Positions 7,026 through 13,317 of a DNA stretch of 13,317 bases are shown here, one piece after another (the stretch's first letter is position 1; each line of letters begins with the position of its first letter). The DNA is from Gemmatimonadaceae bacterium. GTDB lineage: Bacteria > Gemmatimonadota > Gemmatimonadetes > Gemmatimonadales > Gemmatimonadaceae. Position numbers and translations under genes: made by a program. The stretch is from contig JANYKY010000077.1 in the NCBI GenBank assembly GCA_025357975.1, positions 1 through 13,317 on the forward strand. Direction: 5' to 3'. The notes under the pieces were generated by a model that saw only the letters and a list, made by a program, of their open reading frames with translations, had not been told where the DNA came from and did no database searches.

Positions 7026-7041
7026 TCATTCGGCCGAATGA
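7026..7041. promoter_or_regulatory. Perfect 16-bp palindrome, candidate operator
   Basis: TCATTCGGCCGAATGA is a perfect dyad with no spacer, lying in the 177-base gap between the hydrolase stop and the ATG at 7117. Its size and position suit a dimeric repressor or activator site for the downstream secreted-protein gene. It has no loop, which makes a transcript hairpin or terminator less likely. Function is inferred; no regulator gene is adjacent. Confidence 0.4.
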
Positions 7042-7105
7042 ACACGCGTTCACCCTCCGGTATGCGTTTTGAAATAGGTGGCAGGAGATCACCCCACGCT
7101 ATTTC

Positions 7106-7110
7106 AGGAG
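7106..7110 (+). promoter_or_regulatory. Shine-Dalgarno AGGAG deciding the start at 7117
   Basis: AGGAG lies six bases before ATG 7117. The frame stays open upstream to a GTG at 7078, but that extension (MAGDHPTLFQEKL) precedes the signal peptide and lacks an equally placed site, so 7117 is preferred. Confidence 0.75.
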
Positions 7111-7116
7111 AAATTG

Positions 7117-8340
7117 ATGCGATCCCTAAATCTCAAATCTATGCCCCGCCCCGTTTGGGGCTTGGCACTGGCACTTGTAGCTGCACCAACTCTTTCAGCG
7201 CAAACCCGGCTTTCGCTCCCCGCGGGAACCGTCATCCTCGTCCAAACGACAACCGCACTCCAATCGAACCTGGCCCAGACCGGACAGACGTTCGAGACCA
7301 TTGTCAACGACGCAATCGGCCTCGACAACTACACTGTCATTCCGTCGGGAACTCGCGTCCGCGGAACGATCACATTCGCGCAGCCAGCCAATCGCCAGCA
7401 GTCCGGCGTGATTGAAGTAGCGTTCAACCGCCTACTCCTTCCTGATGGCACGTCGTATCCAATCGTTGGACGGTTAACGAGCACCGATGCGACGGAACGC
7501 AGGCAGATCGACTCAGATCCCAACGCGCGCGTTGTCCTGGTCGGTGGACGCGGCGGTGTCGGAGCCGCGATTGCAGGCGCCGGCTCTACCAACAGCCCCA
7601 CCTCCAGCATACTCGGCGCCCTTGGAAGTCTGTTGTCACAGGCGCAGGACGTGCGAGTTCCAGCCGGAACTCAGCTTGCGGTTCAGCTCGACGAGCCGGC
7701 AATACTGAGAGGCGGTCGACGCCTCGGCGCTGGCGACATGTCCACGATTTACACCGCGACCGATCGCATCAGAGCTGCACAACAAGCATTAGCGCAGCAG
7801 AATTATTATCGCGGCGCAATCACCGGCCAGCTCGATGACGCCACACAACGCGCGCTGTTCGAATACCAGACGGACAAAGGATTGAGAGCTACCGGCAATC
7901 TCGACGGCCGCACCGCGCAATCCCTTGGCATATCCGGCGGAACAGTCGGCGGACTCGGCAACAACGGTGATGTGAGTGGGACGTTCGGCACCGCTCTGAC
8001 CGCCGCGGATGCATCGGTATTGCGTCGCGACGCACAGAGCCTCGCAGCCCAGCAGCGCCAGCAGGTGTCGGTGCTCAACGGTTCGTACGGAAGACGTTCC
8101 GCGCAGGGTGATGTCGATTTGTGGTTTGCACTTTCGGCATTCGCCGATAACGCGTCACTGTACGAGCAACTCGCGCGTGGCAACAACAACGCTGCGGCAT
8201 CAGCAGGTCCAGCTCTCATCAATGCGGCACGCCGGGTTGATACTGCTCTTCTGAGCGGCCGTCCATCCAGCACGGTTCAGAACGCGTGGTCGTCGATCCG
8301 TTCGCGGCTCGGATATCTGGACCAGACGTATCGGCAGTAG
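7117..8340 (+). CDS. Secreted protein: beta-domain plus peptidoglycan-binding-like domain
   Basis: Encodes 407 residues. Residues 1-28 are a Sec signal peptide (basic start, PVWGLALALVAAPTLSA, probable cleavage before Gln29). Residues 31-120 form the same beta-domain as the lipoprotein at 1595 (AQTGQTFETIV, YTVIPSGTRVRGTI, LLLPDGTSYPIVGRL). A Gly-rich run at 142-173 (GGRGGVGAAIAGAG, SILGALGSLL) corresponds to the paralogue's glycine zipper, and the strand VPAGTQLAVQLDEPAIL (181-197) closes the domain. Residues 210-272 look like a peptidoglycan-binding domain (PF01471-type): RIRAAQQALAQQNYYRGAI, GQLDDATQRALFEYQ, GLRATGNLDGRTAQSLGI. Residues 295-407 are a helical region of unknown role. It is probably periplasmic or cell-wall associated. 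No catalytic motif is visible, so a structural or binding role is inferred. A hairpin follows its stop. Confidence 0.88.
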   Translation: MRSLNLKSMPRPVWGLALALVAAPTLSAQTRLSLPAGTVILVQTTTALQSNLAQTGQTFETIVNDAIGLDNYTVIPSGTRVRGTITFAQPANRQQSGVIEVAFNRLLLPDGTSYPIVGRLTSTDATERRQIDSDPNARVVLVGGRGGVGAAIAGAGSTNSPTSSILGALGSLLSQAQDVRVPAGTQLAVQLDEPAILRGGRRLGAGDMSTIYTATDRIRAAQQALAQQNYYRGAITGQLDDATQRALFEYQTDKGLRATGNLDGRTAQSLGISGGTVGGLGNNGDVSGTFGTALTAADASVLRRDAQSLAAQQRQQVSVLNGSYGRRSAQGDVDLWFALSAFADNASLYEQLARGNNNAAASAGPALINAARRVDTALLSGRPSSTVQNAWSSIRSRLGYLDQTYRQ

Positions 8341-8351
8341 CTGAGTTCGCC

Positions 8352-8390
8352 CCAACCCCCGTGTCAGTGCTTAACAGACACGGGGATTGG
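8352..8390 (+). terminator. Hairpin after the secreted-protein gene
   Basis: A 14-bp stem (8352-8365 with 8377-8390) has a single mismatch (8356/8386); its core CCCCGTGTC/GACACGGGG is perfect, with an 11-base loop. It begins 12 bases after the stop at 8340. No T-run follows (AGGCGATTG), so it is not a canonical intrinsic terminator; it may act with Rho or protect the 3' end of the transcript. Confidence 0.55.
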
Positions 8391-8456
8391 AGGCGATTGA
8401 TGCATGGTGGGATGCGATAGCGATGCGCATGAAGTGCAGACCGCTATCGTGAGCAA

Positions 8457-8873
8457 ATGGATTGCGAGCTGCGCGATGAAGAACTGACCAAATCAGTAAT
8501 TGGGGCGTTCTTCGAGGTCTATAACACGCTGAGATATGGGTTCACAGAGCGGACGTACATGCGCTCGATGGAACTCGAGCTCCAGGCGAGAGGGTACAAT
8601 GTTGCCCGCGAAAAGAGCGTTCCAGTTTATTACAAGGGTCAGGTGGCGAGCACCCATCGAATCGACATGATCGTGGACGGAAGGGTGATCGTTGAGGGTA
8701 AGTCAACCTACGCTCTGCCGCCGACGGCGATGCGCCAGCTGTACAGTTACCTTCGGGCGACCGAATTAGAAACAGGGCTGCTGCTGCATTTCGGCCCAGA
8801 CGCCAAGTTCTATCGCCAGTCCGTGACGAACGATCAGAAAGGGTTCAACACGAGGGACGATCAAGAGCGTTGA
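8457..8873 (+). CDS. GxxExxY-family protein (PD-(D/E)XK-like fold)
   Basis: Encodes 138 residues. The family signature GFTERTY (Gly28, Glu31, Tyr34) follows a helix (TKSVIGAFFEVYNTLRYG) as in proteins annotated GxxExxY (PF13366, PDDEXK_3). A nuclease-like core follows: beta-strand REKSVPVYYKGQ, then HRIDMIVDGRVIVEGKST with Asp70 and Glu80-Gly-Lys82 in place of the usual D...ExK, then AMRQLYSYLRATELETGLLLHFG (91-113). Function in the family is not established; nuclease-like activity is inferred from the fold, and Gly between Glu and Lys is slightly unusual. No clear Shine-Dalgarno; the ATG is the natural start and the preceding 116 bases contain the hairpin. The next gene converges from the right, with stops 57 bases apart. 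The last 13 residues (DQKGFNTRDDQER) are probably disordered. Confidence 0.9.
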   Translation: MDCELRDEELTKSVIGAFFEVYNTLRYGFTERTYMRSMELELQARGYNVAREKSVPVYYKGQVASTHRIDMIVDGRVIVEGKSTYALPPTAMRQLYSYLRATELETGLLLHFGPDAKFYRQSVTNDQKGFNTRDDQER

Positions 8874-8930
8874 ACGCGACCGAACATCAAAAACGTTGAA
8901 TACGGCTCAGAAAACGAAGAGCACTACAGA

Positions 8931-9731
8931 TCAGAAGCAAATAAAATTAATTGTTCGTCTGTTGTCCCTGATGGCCGTTCCACGTCGTTGATCCGTATAT
9001 GGCCGTTGGTGTCTCTGTCCCATTTTCGACGACGCGACGGCAGCAACGAATGCCTCCACAGCCGGCGGTCCTGATCCGATGCCTTCGTCGTGCTTGAAGT
9101 AGACGTACGCATCGGTCCACGATTGAGCCGCAACACACCGCGCCCACTCAACGAGCGAAACCTGATCGTAGTCCAATCTGTGCAGCCTCAGATATCCCCA
9201 GCTCGCTGTGCACACCACCGGGCACCGAAACTCCGCCTTCTCCGCCACGCACATCGCGATATCACGATCCCGCAGAACCGTGAACACATCCTCATCGAAC
9301 CACCCTTCCTGCCGAAACTCAAACACGTAGCGCCGGCCTTCAGGTAAATACGAGACGAAATTCTTCAGTCGCTCCAGATCTTTTTTCAAGTTGGGCGGAA
9401 GCTGAAACAGAATCGGGCCGAGGCGGCCCTCCAGTATCGCGGTATTCCTGAGCAAGAATTCGACGAGCGACTGCGACTCTTCTTTCAGCCGCGTGTGGTG
9501 CGTAATCCGCTGACTCGCCTTTATCGCGAAAGTAAATTCCTCCGGCACCTGCGACGCCCACTCGAGCAACACACTCTCCCTCGGCAACCGATAAAAAGTG
9601 TTGTTGATCTCAATTGTTGGAAACTTCGTCGCGTAGAAGTTGAGCATTCCATCCGCCTTGATCTTCTCCGGATAGAATGATCCCTTCCACTCCTTGAACG
9701 AATACCCGCTCGTCCCGGCGAGCAACCTCAC
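8931..9731 (-). CDS. DUF72 (YecE-like) TIM-barrel protein
   Basis: Encodes 266 residues when started at GTG 9731. Family landmarks are in order: GTSGYSFKEWKGSFYP (6-21), EINNTFYRLP (41-50), FAIKASQRITH (68-78), GPILFQLPP (105-113), VFEFRQEGW (136-144), YLRLHR (180-185) and YVYFKHDE (209-216). DUF72 proteins (PF01904) are TIM-barrel-like and their biochemical function is unsettled. The frame also contains ATG 9785 inside the ku tail, but GTG 9731 is preferred: the protein then begins MRLLAGTSGY, as family members do, and a TGAGG site lies 8 bases upstream. The extra 18 residues from 9785 have no DUF72 character. It is transcribed after ku, 10 bases beyond its stop, so co-translation and a shared role in DNA-end metabolism are plausible but unproven. 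The C-terminal 30 residues (after AAVASSK) are basic and not typical. Confidence 0.9.
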   Translation of the reverse strand: MRLLAGTSGYSFKEWKGSFYPEKIKADGMLNFYATKFPTIEINNTFYRLPRESVLLEWASQVPEEFTFAIKASQRITHHTRLKEESQSLVEFLLRNTAILEGRLGPILFQLPPNLKKDLERLKNFVSYLPEGRRYVFEFRQEGWFDEDVFTVLRDRDIAMCVAEKAEFRCPVVCTASWGYLRLHRLDYDQVSLVEWARCVAAQSWTDAYVYFKHDEGIGSGPPAVEAFVAAVASSKMGQRHQRPYTDQRRGTAIRDNRRTINFICF

Positions 9732-9739
9732 GCGACGAG

Positions 9740-9744
9740 CCTCA
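9740..9744 (-). promoter_or_regulatory. Shine-Dalgarno TGAGG overlapping the ku stop codon
   Basis: On the minus strand TGAGG includes the ku stop TGA (9744-9742) and lies 8 bases before GTG 9731 of the DUF72 gene. This arrangement suits termination-reinitiation coupling and supports GTG over ATG 9785. Confidence 0.6.
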
Positions 9745-10578
9745 GGAAGCTTTCTGCTTTCTTGGCTTTTCTTCTGATTCGGCATCCGAGGCGGCGCTCG
9801 CTTTGGCTTTCGCCAGGCTTGCTTTCAATGCCTCCATCAAGTCGATGATCTTGTCGCCGCCGGTCTCGATGTTCGCGCCGGTCGTGATATCCTGGCCCTC
9901 GACCTTCTTCTGGATCGTCTCCATCACGCGCTCGCGGACCGTGTCCTTGTACTTGGACGGCTCGAACTTTTCGTTCGACGTCTGATCGATCAACATCAGC
10001 GCAAGCTTCAGCTCGGCGTCTTTGACCTCGCCCTCAGGAATCGTCACCTCGCTTGTCGGACGCACCTCGTCGGAATAATGGAGCTGCTCCATGACGAGTC
10101 GCCCATCGAGTGGGCGCAGTAACACAAGATGCTGCTGCCCGCGCGCTGCATACTGTCCGAGCGCAGCTTTTCCGCTCTCCTTCAAGGCAGCAACAAGAAG
10201 CCGGTACGCGCGATCTCCGCCTTTATCGGGGCCGAGGTAGTAGACTTTTTCGAGGTATTCCCTGTCGACTTCGGCAAGTGGAACGAACTCGATGACGTCG
10301 ATCGTGCTCGTCGCCTTCTCCTCGAGCGCCTTCAGCTCTTCGGGCGAGAGAACGACGTACTGGTCTTTCGCGAATTCATATCCCTTGACCGTGTCAGTGC
10401 GGCTGACGATCTCGTTGTCCTTGGGGCAGATGTACTGCTGCTTGAGGCGCGTGCTGCACTTCTTGTGGAGCATGTTGAACGATACGCTCGCCTTGGATTC
10501 GGACGAGGAGTAAATGTTGACCGGAACGGATACAAGTCCGAACGAGATCGTGGCGTTTGCAATTGATCGAGCGGCCAT
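9742..10578 (-). CDS. ku: Ku homodimeric DNA end-binding protein (NHEJ)
   Basis: Encodes 278 residues, the usual size of bacterial Ku. It binds double-strand DNA ends as a ring-shaped homodimer and recruits LigD. Signatures are MAARSIANATISFGLVSVPV (1-20), VSFNMLHKKCSTRLKQQYIC (32-51, Cys41 and Cys51), GYEFAKDQYVVLSPEEL, STIDVIEFVPLAEVD, YYLGPDKGG, RAYRLLVAALKESGKAALGQ and, late in the core, LALMLIDQ. The C-terminal tail from about residue 250 is Ala/Lys-rich (SLAKAKASAASDAESEEKPRKQKAS), the basic extension known in bacterial Ku to help DNA binding. ligD lies about 0.9 kb upstream on the opposite strand, with the nucleotidyltransferase pair between them. No Shine-Dalgarno precedes the ATG; a candidate promoter lies at 10680-10708. 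Confidence 0.98.
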   Translation of the reverse strand: MAARSIANATISFGLVSVPVNIYSSSESKASVSFNMLHKKCSTRLKQQYICPKDNEIVSRTDTVKGYEFAKDQYVVLSPEELKALEEKATSTIDVIEFVPLAEVDREYLEKVYYLGPDKGGDRAYRLLVAALKESGKAALGQYAARGQQHLVLLRPLDGRLVMEQLHYSDEVRPTSEVTIPEGEVKDAELKLALMLIDQTSNEKFEPSKYKDTVRERVMETIQKKVEGQDITTGANIETGGDKIIDLMEALKASLAKAKASAASDAESEEKPRKQKAS

Positions 10579-10679
10579 AAGAAGGTCTGGTTTCTGGTAA
10601 CCGTTGGTTGATCGGGCACTTCGCGCCAGAAAACGAAGACGCGGCGCGCTCTCGGACCGCCGAAAGCGCTGTTCCCTAT

Positions 10680-10708
10680 ACTATAGATATGCAGTGCTAC
10701 ACCCGCAA
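10680..10708 (-). promoter_or_regulatory. Candidate sigma70-type promoter for ku
   Basis: On the minus strand TTGCGG (10708-10703) is followed by a 17-base spacer and TATAGT (10685-10680), a five-of-six match to the -10 consensus with a weak -35. The start point would be near 10673, giving a leader of about 95 bases before the ku ATG. It sits in the 175-base gap between the nucleotidyltransferase stop and ku, the only gap where an independent ku promoter would be expected. Nothing else is visible in that gap. Confidence 0.4.
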
Positions 10709-10753
10709 CGCCACTTTGTTGGAAACTCGGGTCCGACTACATTTGTGATTGCA

Positions 10754-11209
10754 TCAGCCCTTCAAATTTTCGCCGAGTGCCTCCAGATCGGCTTGATCCT
10801 TTAACCGACCGGTTTCTCGCTTGTTCACAATCAACGACGCTCGGCCTATAAAGGGGACTTCTACGTCTCCCATGGAATATTGGACTCGGTCTGTCCAAGC
10901 AGTTTGGAACTCGAGTCCTGATAGGCCGGTCAGCAGGTCGATCCGACGAGGAGGGAGGCCAAGTTGAATGACCATATCGGGTTTCACGAGATCATTCCGG
11001 GTAATACCGAGGCTATCCATTGGAGCCCCAAAAGCGCGCAAGGCGTCCCAAACCCGCTCGGAATTTTCATTCGAAGGCTCGATCCATATGTCGATGTCTC
11101 CGGTCGCCCGCGGAACTCCGTGAAGTGCCAAAGCGTGAGCTCCGACAACGAGGAATCGTGCGCCCGTGGCTGTCAAAGCACGAAGAAAATCTTCGAAATC
11201 GGGATTCAC
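10754..11209 (-). CDS. Nucleotidyltransferase-fold protein (DUF6036/AbiEii-like)
   Basis: Encodes 151 residues. The Pol-beta-type nucleotidyltransferase motif is clear: VVGAHALALHGVPRATGDID (21-40), with the Gly helix start and metal-binding Asp38 and Asp40, then RRIDLLT (88-94), where Asp91 can be the third carboxylate. The C-terminal pattern VNKRETGRLKDQADLEAL (128-145) is typical of the DUF6036/AbiEii-like branch as I recall it. The target (nucleotide, RNA or protein) is unknown. The start is GTG at 11209, overlapping the upstream gene's stop in a GTGA arrangement, so the two are translationally coupled. A Lys-rich region and signal peptide are absent; cytoplasmic. Family members occur in toxin-antitoxin-like pairs, hence a toxin or modifying role is possible but only inferred. 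It lies inside the ku-ligD interval. Confidence 0.85.
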   Translation of the reverse strand: MNPDFEDFLRALTATGARFLVVGAHALALHGVPRATGDIDIWIEPSNENSERVWDALRAFGAPMDSLGITRNDLVKPDMVIQLGLPPRRIDLLTGLSGLEFQTAWTDRVQYSMGDVEVPFIGRASLIVNKRETGRLKDQADLEALGENLKG

Positions 11210-11418
11210 TCCCGTTCTTCGTCGCGCGAAAAATTCTTGACGGGGATTTCAGATCTGCGGTACGTCGGCAACGGCTTCGCCCCAAGCAACCACATTTCCC
11301 GCGTCAGTTCGTCGAGAAGCGCCAAGCGTTGAGCCGGTGTCCCGTAAACGTACGAGGTCGGTCCGCCTTCGTCGCGAAGAGGAAGAATCCGTGCCCGAAG
11401 TTCTGCTCTGTTCAGCAT
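11206..11418 (-). CDS. Small partner protein of the nucleotidyltransferase
   Basis: Encodes 70 residues (MLNRAELRARILPLR to SRDEERE), basic at the start and charged at the end. Recognisable blocks are GTPAQRLALLDELTREMWLL (26-45) and PTYRRSEIPVKNF (51-63). I recall similar short proteins beside such nucleotidyltransferases but cannot name a family. The stop overlaps the GTG start of the nucleotidyltransferase gene by four bases, which argues strongly that it is a real gene and a functional partner. No HEPN motif (RxxxxH) is seen, so it is not a classic HEPN/MNT pair. The ATG has no good Shine-Dalgarno; a GCTAAA direct repeat (8-base period) just upstream could be an operator. It is divergent from ligD, with starts 52 bases apart. 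Confidence 0.75.
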   Translation of the reverse strand: MLNRAELRARILPLRDEGGPTSYVYGTPAQRLALLDELTREMWLLGAKPLPTYRRSEIPVKNFSRDEERE

Positions 11419-11470
11419 CGTTTAGCAATTTAGCCGATTTTCCGGCCTTTCGATCTATGATAGGTGAACG

Positions 11471-13317
11471 ATGAGCGAGGATAGCCTCTCTACGCTTCGC
11501 GTATCAATTCGGGAAAGCGGGGCCGGGCGAAGGCGCGTCGACCCAATGACGGTCGAGGCAATGCAGGCCGAGTCGGCGGATGAAGCGTTCACGCGCGATG
11601 GGTGGATCTTCGAGCTCAAGCTCGATGGATACCGGCTGATCGCAAGCAAGTGCGACGGCAAACCGCTCCTCCTGACGCGAAACGGCAACGACTACACGGA
11701 AGTGTTTCCCGAAATCGCTCGCGCGATAAATGCTCTCCCGGTGGAAGAGTGCATCATCGACGGCGAGGTGGTGGTCTGCGACGAGAAAGGTTTGCCGAGC
11801 TTCTCACTGCTGCAGCGCCGCGGCCGCCTGAGCTCGTCGATCGACATCAACCACTCGGCGACGGATCTACCATCGACTTTCTACGCGTTCGATTTGATCG
11901 CCTTCGAAGATTTTGACCTGCGGGATCTGCCCCTTCTCGCGCGAAAACAATTCCTTGGCAAACTGGTTCCCAGGCTCGGACCTGTGCGCACCCTCGACCA
12001 CATCGAGCGCGAAGGCGAGGCGTTTTTAGAACGGATCGACGCGCTCGGCCTCGAGGGCATCATCGCAAAGAAAGCGGACGCCAAGTATTGCAAGGGTCGC
12101 TCGAGCGACTGGCTGAAGATCAAACGAGAGAAGACAGCGGACTTCGTCATCGTTGGTTTCACGAAACCCAAGCGCAGTCGCGTTGGCATGGGAGCGCTGC
12201 AGTTGGCTGATTACATCGACGGCGCGCTTGTGTATGCGGGCCGAGCGGGGACGGGGTTCAATGATGAGTTGCTCGGTGACCTGCAGAAGCGCCTGCAGAA
12301 AACGGTGAGGGCGAGCCCGCCTTGCTCGGGTCCCATGTCAATCGAGAGTGGTGTGCCGGCCGACGTGATTCCGGAGAGCAAGACAACGACGTGGGTCGAT
12401 CCACAGTATGTGTGCGAAGTACGATTCAGGGAGTGGACGCCGGATGGTCTGCTGCGCCATCCCGCGTTCCTCAGAATGCGCGACGACAAGCACCCGCACG
12501 AATGCGAGCGTCAGAATTGGCCGGTTGAATTGTCTTCGGCCGAGCCTGCTGAAGTAGTTGCTAAAGAACATGTTGCAACCGATGAGAAATCAAGAACTGT
12601 CTCACCCATTCCAACTGTTCCTTCGTCCTCGCAGCCGTTGCCGCTCGTCGTTATCTCCAATCCGAAAAAGATTTATTGGCCCGCGGATGGTTTTACGAAA
12701 GGAGACATGATCGACTACTACAGATCGATCTCTCCCTGGCTTCTCCCTTATCTCAAAAATCGCCCGGTGGTCCTCACGAGATTTCCCGACGGCATCGACG
12801 GAAAATCTTTCTACCAGAAGGATGCTCCTGACTTTTCTCCCGATTGGATGCGCACCGTTCCCATCTGGAGCACTGACACCGAGCGCGATGTTCGATACTT
12901 CGTCGCCGACAACGTCGAATCCATTGAATACCTCACCAACATGGGCTCGATCCCACTCCACATCTGGAACAGCCAGGTCGATTCGCTCGAGTTCCCCGAT
13001 TGGTGTGTGATCGATCTCGACCCGAAAGAAGCGCCGTTCTCAGATGTGATCAGGTGCGCGCTCGTACTGCGAGAGATCTGCGAAACGGCAGGAATGCCGA
13101 GTTATGTCAAGACAACCGGCAAGTCCGGCCTGCACATTCTCCTCCCACTCGGCCAACAATTCAACTACGACCAATGCCGCACACTCGGCGAGCTGATCGC
13201 GCGGCTGATGTTGAAGCAGGTCGGCGATATAGCGACCATCACGCGACATGTGACAAAGCGCGGTGACAAGGTTTATCTGGATTATCTACAGAACAGGCAC
13301 GGTCAGCTGATCGTTGC
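11471..13317 (+). CDS. ligD: LigD: ATP-dependent DNA ligase plus polymerase, 3'-truncated
   Basis: The frame is open from ATG 11471 to the window edge (615 codons), with AGGTG (11462-11466) four bases upstream. This is the end-processing and sealing enzyme of bacterial NHEJ. Ligase domain: motif I ELKLDGYR (nucleophile Lys50), IDGEVVV (97-103), motif III YAFDL (138-142), motif IV EGIIAKK (195-201), motif V DWLKIKR (214-220); the OB part ends with CEVRFREWTPDGLLRHPAF (315-333). A Pro/Ser/Glu-rich linker spans about 352-390. The primase-like polymerase domain starts near 395: NPKKIYWP, RPVVLTRFPDGIDGKSFYQK, FVADNVESIEYL, catalytic VIDLDP (Asp515, Asp517) and KTTGKSGLHILLPL (547-560). Order is thus LIG-POL; no phosphoesterase domain precedes the ligase. 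About 70-100 C-terminal residues lie beyond the window. Confidence 0.97.
   Translation, partial: MSEDSLSTLRVSIRESGAGRRRVDPMTVEAMQAESADEAFTRDGWIFELKLDGYRLIASKCDGKPLLLTRNGNDYTEVFPEIARAINALPVEECIIDGEVVVCDEKGLPSFSLLQRRGRLSSSIDINHSATDLPSTFYAFDLIAFEDFDLRDLPLLARKQFLGKLVPRLGPVRTLDHIEREGEAFLERIDALGLEGIIAKKADAKYCKGRSSDWLKIKREKTADFVIVGFTKPKRSRVGMGALQLADYIDGALVYAGRAGTGFNDELLGDLQKRLQKTVRASPPCSGPMSIESGVPADVIPESKTTTWVDPQYVCEVRFREWTPDGLLRHPAFLRMRDDKHPHECERQNWPVELSSAEPAEVVAKEHVATDEKSRTVSPIPTVPSSSQPLPLVVISNPKKIYWPADGFTKGDMIDYYRSISPWLLPYLKNRPVVLTRFPDGIDGKSFYQKDAPDFSPDWMRTVPIWSTDTERDVRYFVADNVESIEYLTNMGSIPLHIWNSQVDSLEFPDWCVIDLDPKEAPFSDVIRCALVLREICETAGMPSYVKTTGKSGLHILLPLGQQFNYDQCRTLGELIARLMLKQVGDIATITRHVTKRGDKVYLDYLQNRHGQLIV

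Noticed and set aside
12602..12961. 119-codon minus-strand frame inside ligD
   Set aside because: Antisense to the intact LigD polymerase domain.

Overview
The window is moderately GC-rich bacterial chromosome with dense genes on both strands, short intergenic gaps and mostly weak Shine-Dalgarno sites. The gene set (a bacterial Ku/LigD end-joining pair, lipoproteins with Ala/Pro/Thr-rich linkers, glycine-zipper envelope proteins, and ACGG-type purine-rich intergenic repeats) suggests a free-living soil-type bacterium. My best guess is Gemmatimonadota or a relative; this is a low-to-moderate-confidence inference from style, not from a marker gene. No rRNA, tRNA, CRISPR array, transposase or phage gene was seen.

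Layout. (1) Bases 2-883: 3' part of an aldo/keto reductase (+). (2) 928-1206: small acidic protein (-). (3) 1207-1594: gene-free and repeat-rich, holding a 112-bp imperfect palindrome flanked by purine-rich tandem tails. (4) 1595-2668: lipoprotein with a glycine zipper (+). (5) 2844-5807: large UvrD/Rep-type SF1 helicase carrying an internal DnaQ-like DEDDh exonuclease domain (+). (6) 5719-6261: small lipoprotein (-) whose 3' end overlaps the helicase. (7) 6277-6939: KANL3/Tex30-like alpha/beta hydrolase (+). (8) 7117-8340: secreted protein with a peptidoglycan-binding-like domain (+), whose N-terminal domain is paralogous to that of the lipoprotein at 1595, followed by a hairpin. (9) 8457-8873: GxxExxY-family protein with a PD-(D/E)XK-like fold (+). 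(10) 8931-13317: a non-homologous end-joining island with DUF72 (-), ku (-), a nucleotidyltransferase plus small overlapping partner gene (-), and ligD (+), which runs off the right edge.

How the genes fit together. Ku binds DNA ends and LigD polymerises across and seals them. DUF72 begins 10 bases after the ku stop, with its Shine-Dalgarno site on that stop codon, so it is probably translated with ku. A two-gene nucleotidyltransferase module sits between ku and ligD. With the helicase-exonuclease and the GxxExxY protein, roughly half of the window concerns, or may concern, nucleic-acid processing. The two paralogous envelope proteins form a second theme. The most noteworthy items are the helicase with an embedded exonuclease, the nucleotidyltransferase pair inside the end-joining locus, and the inverted repeat element at 1339-1450.
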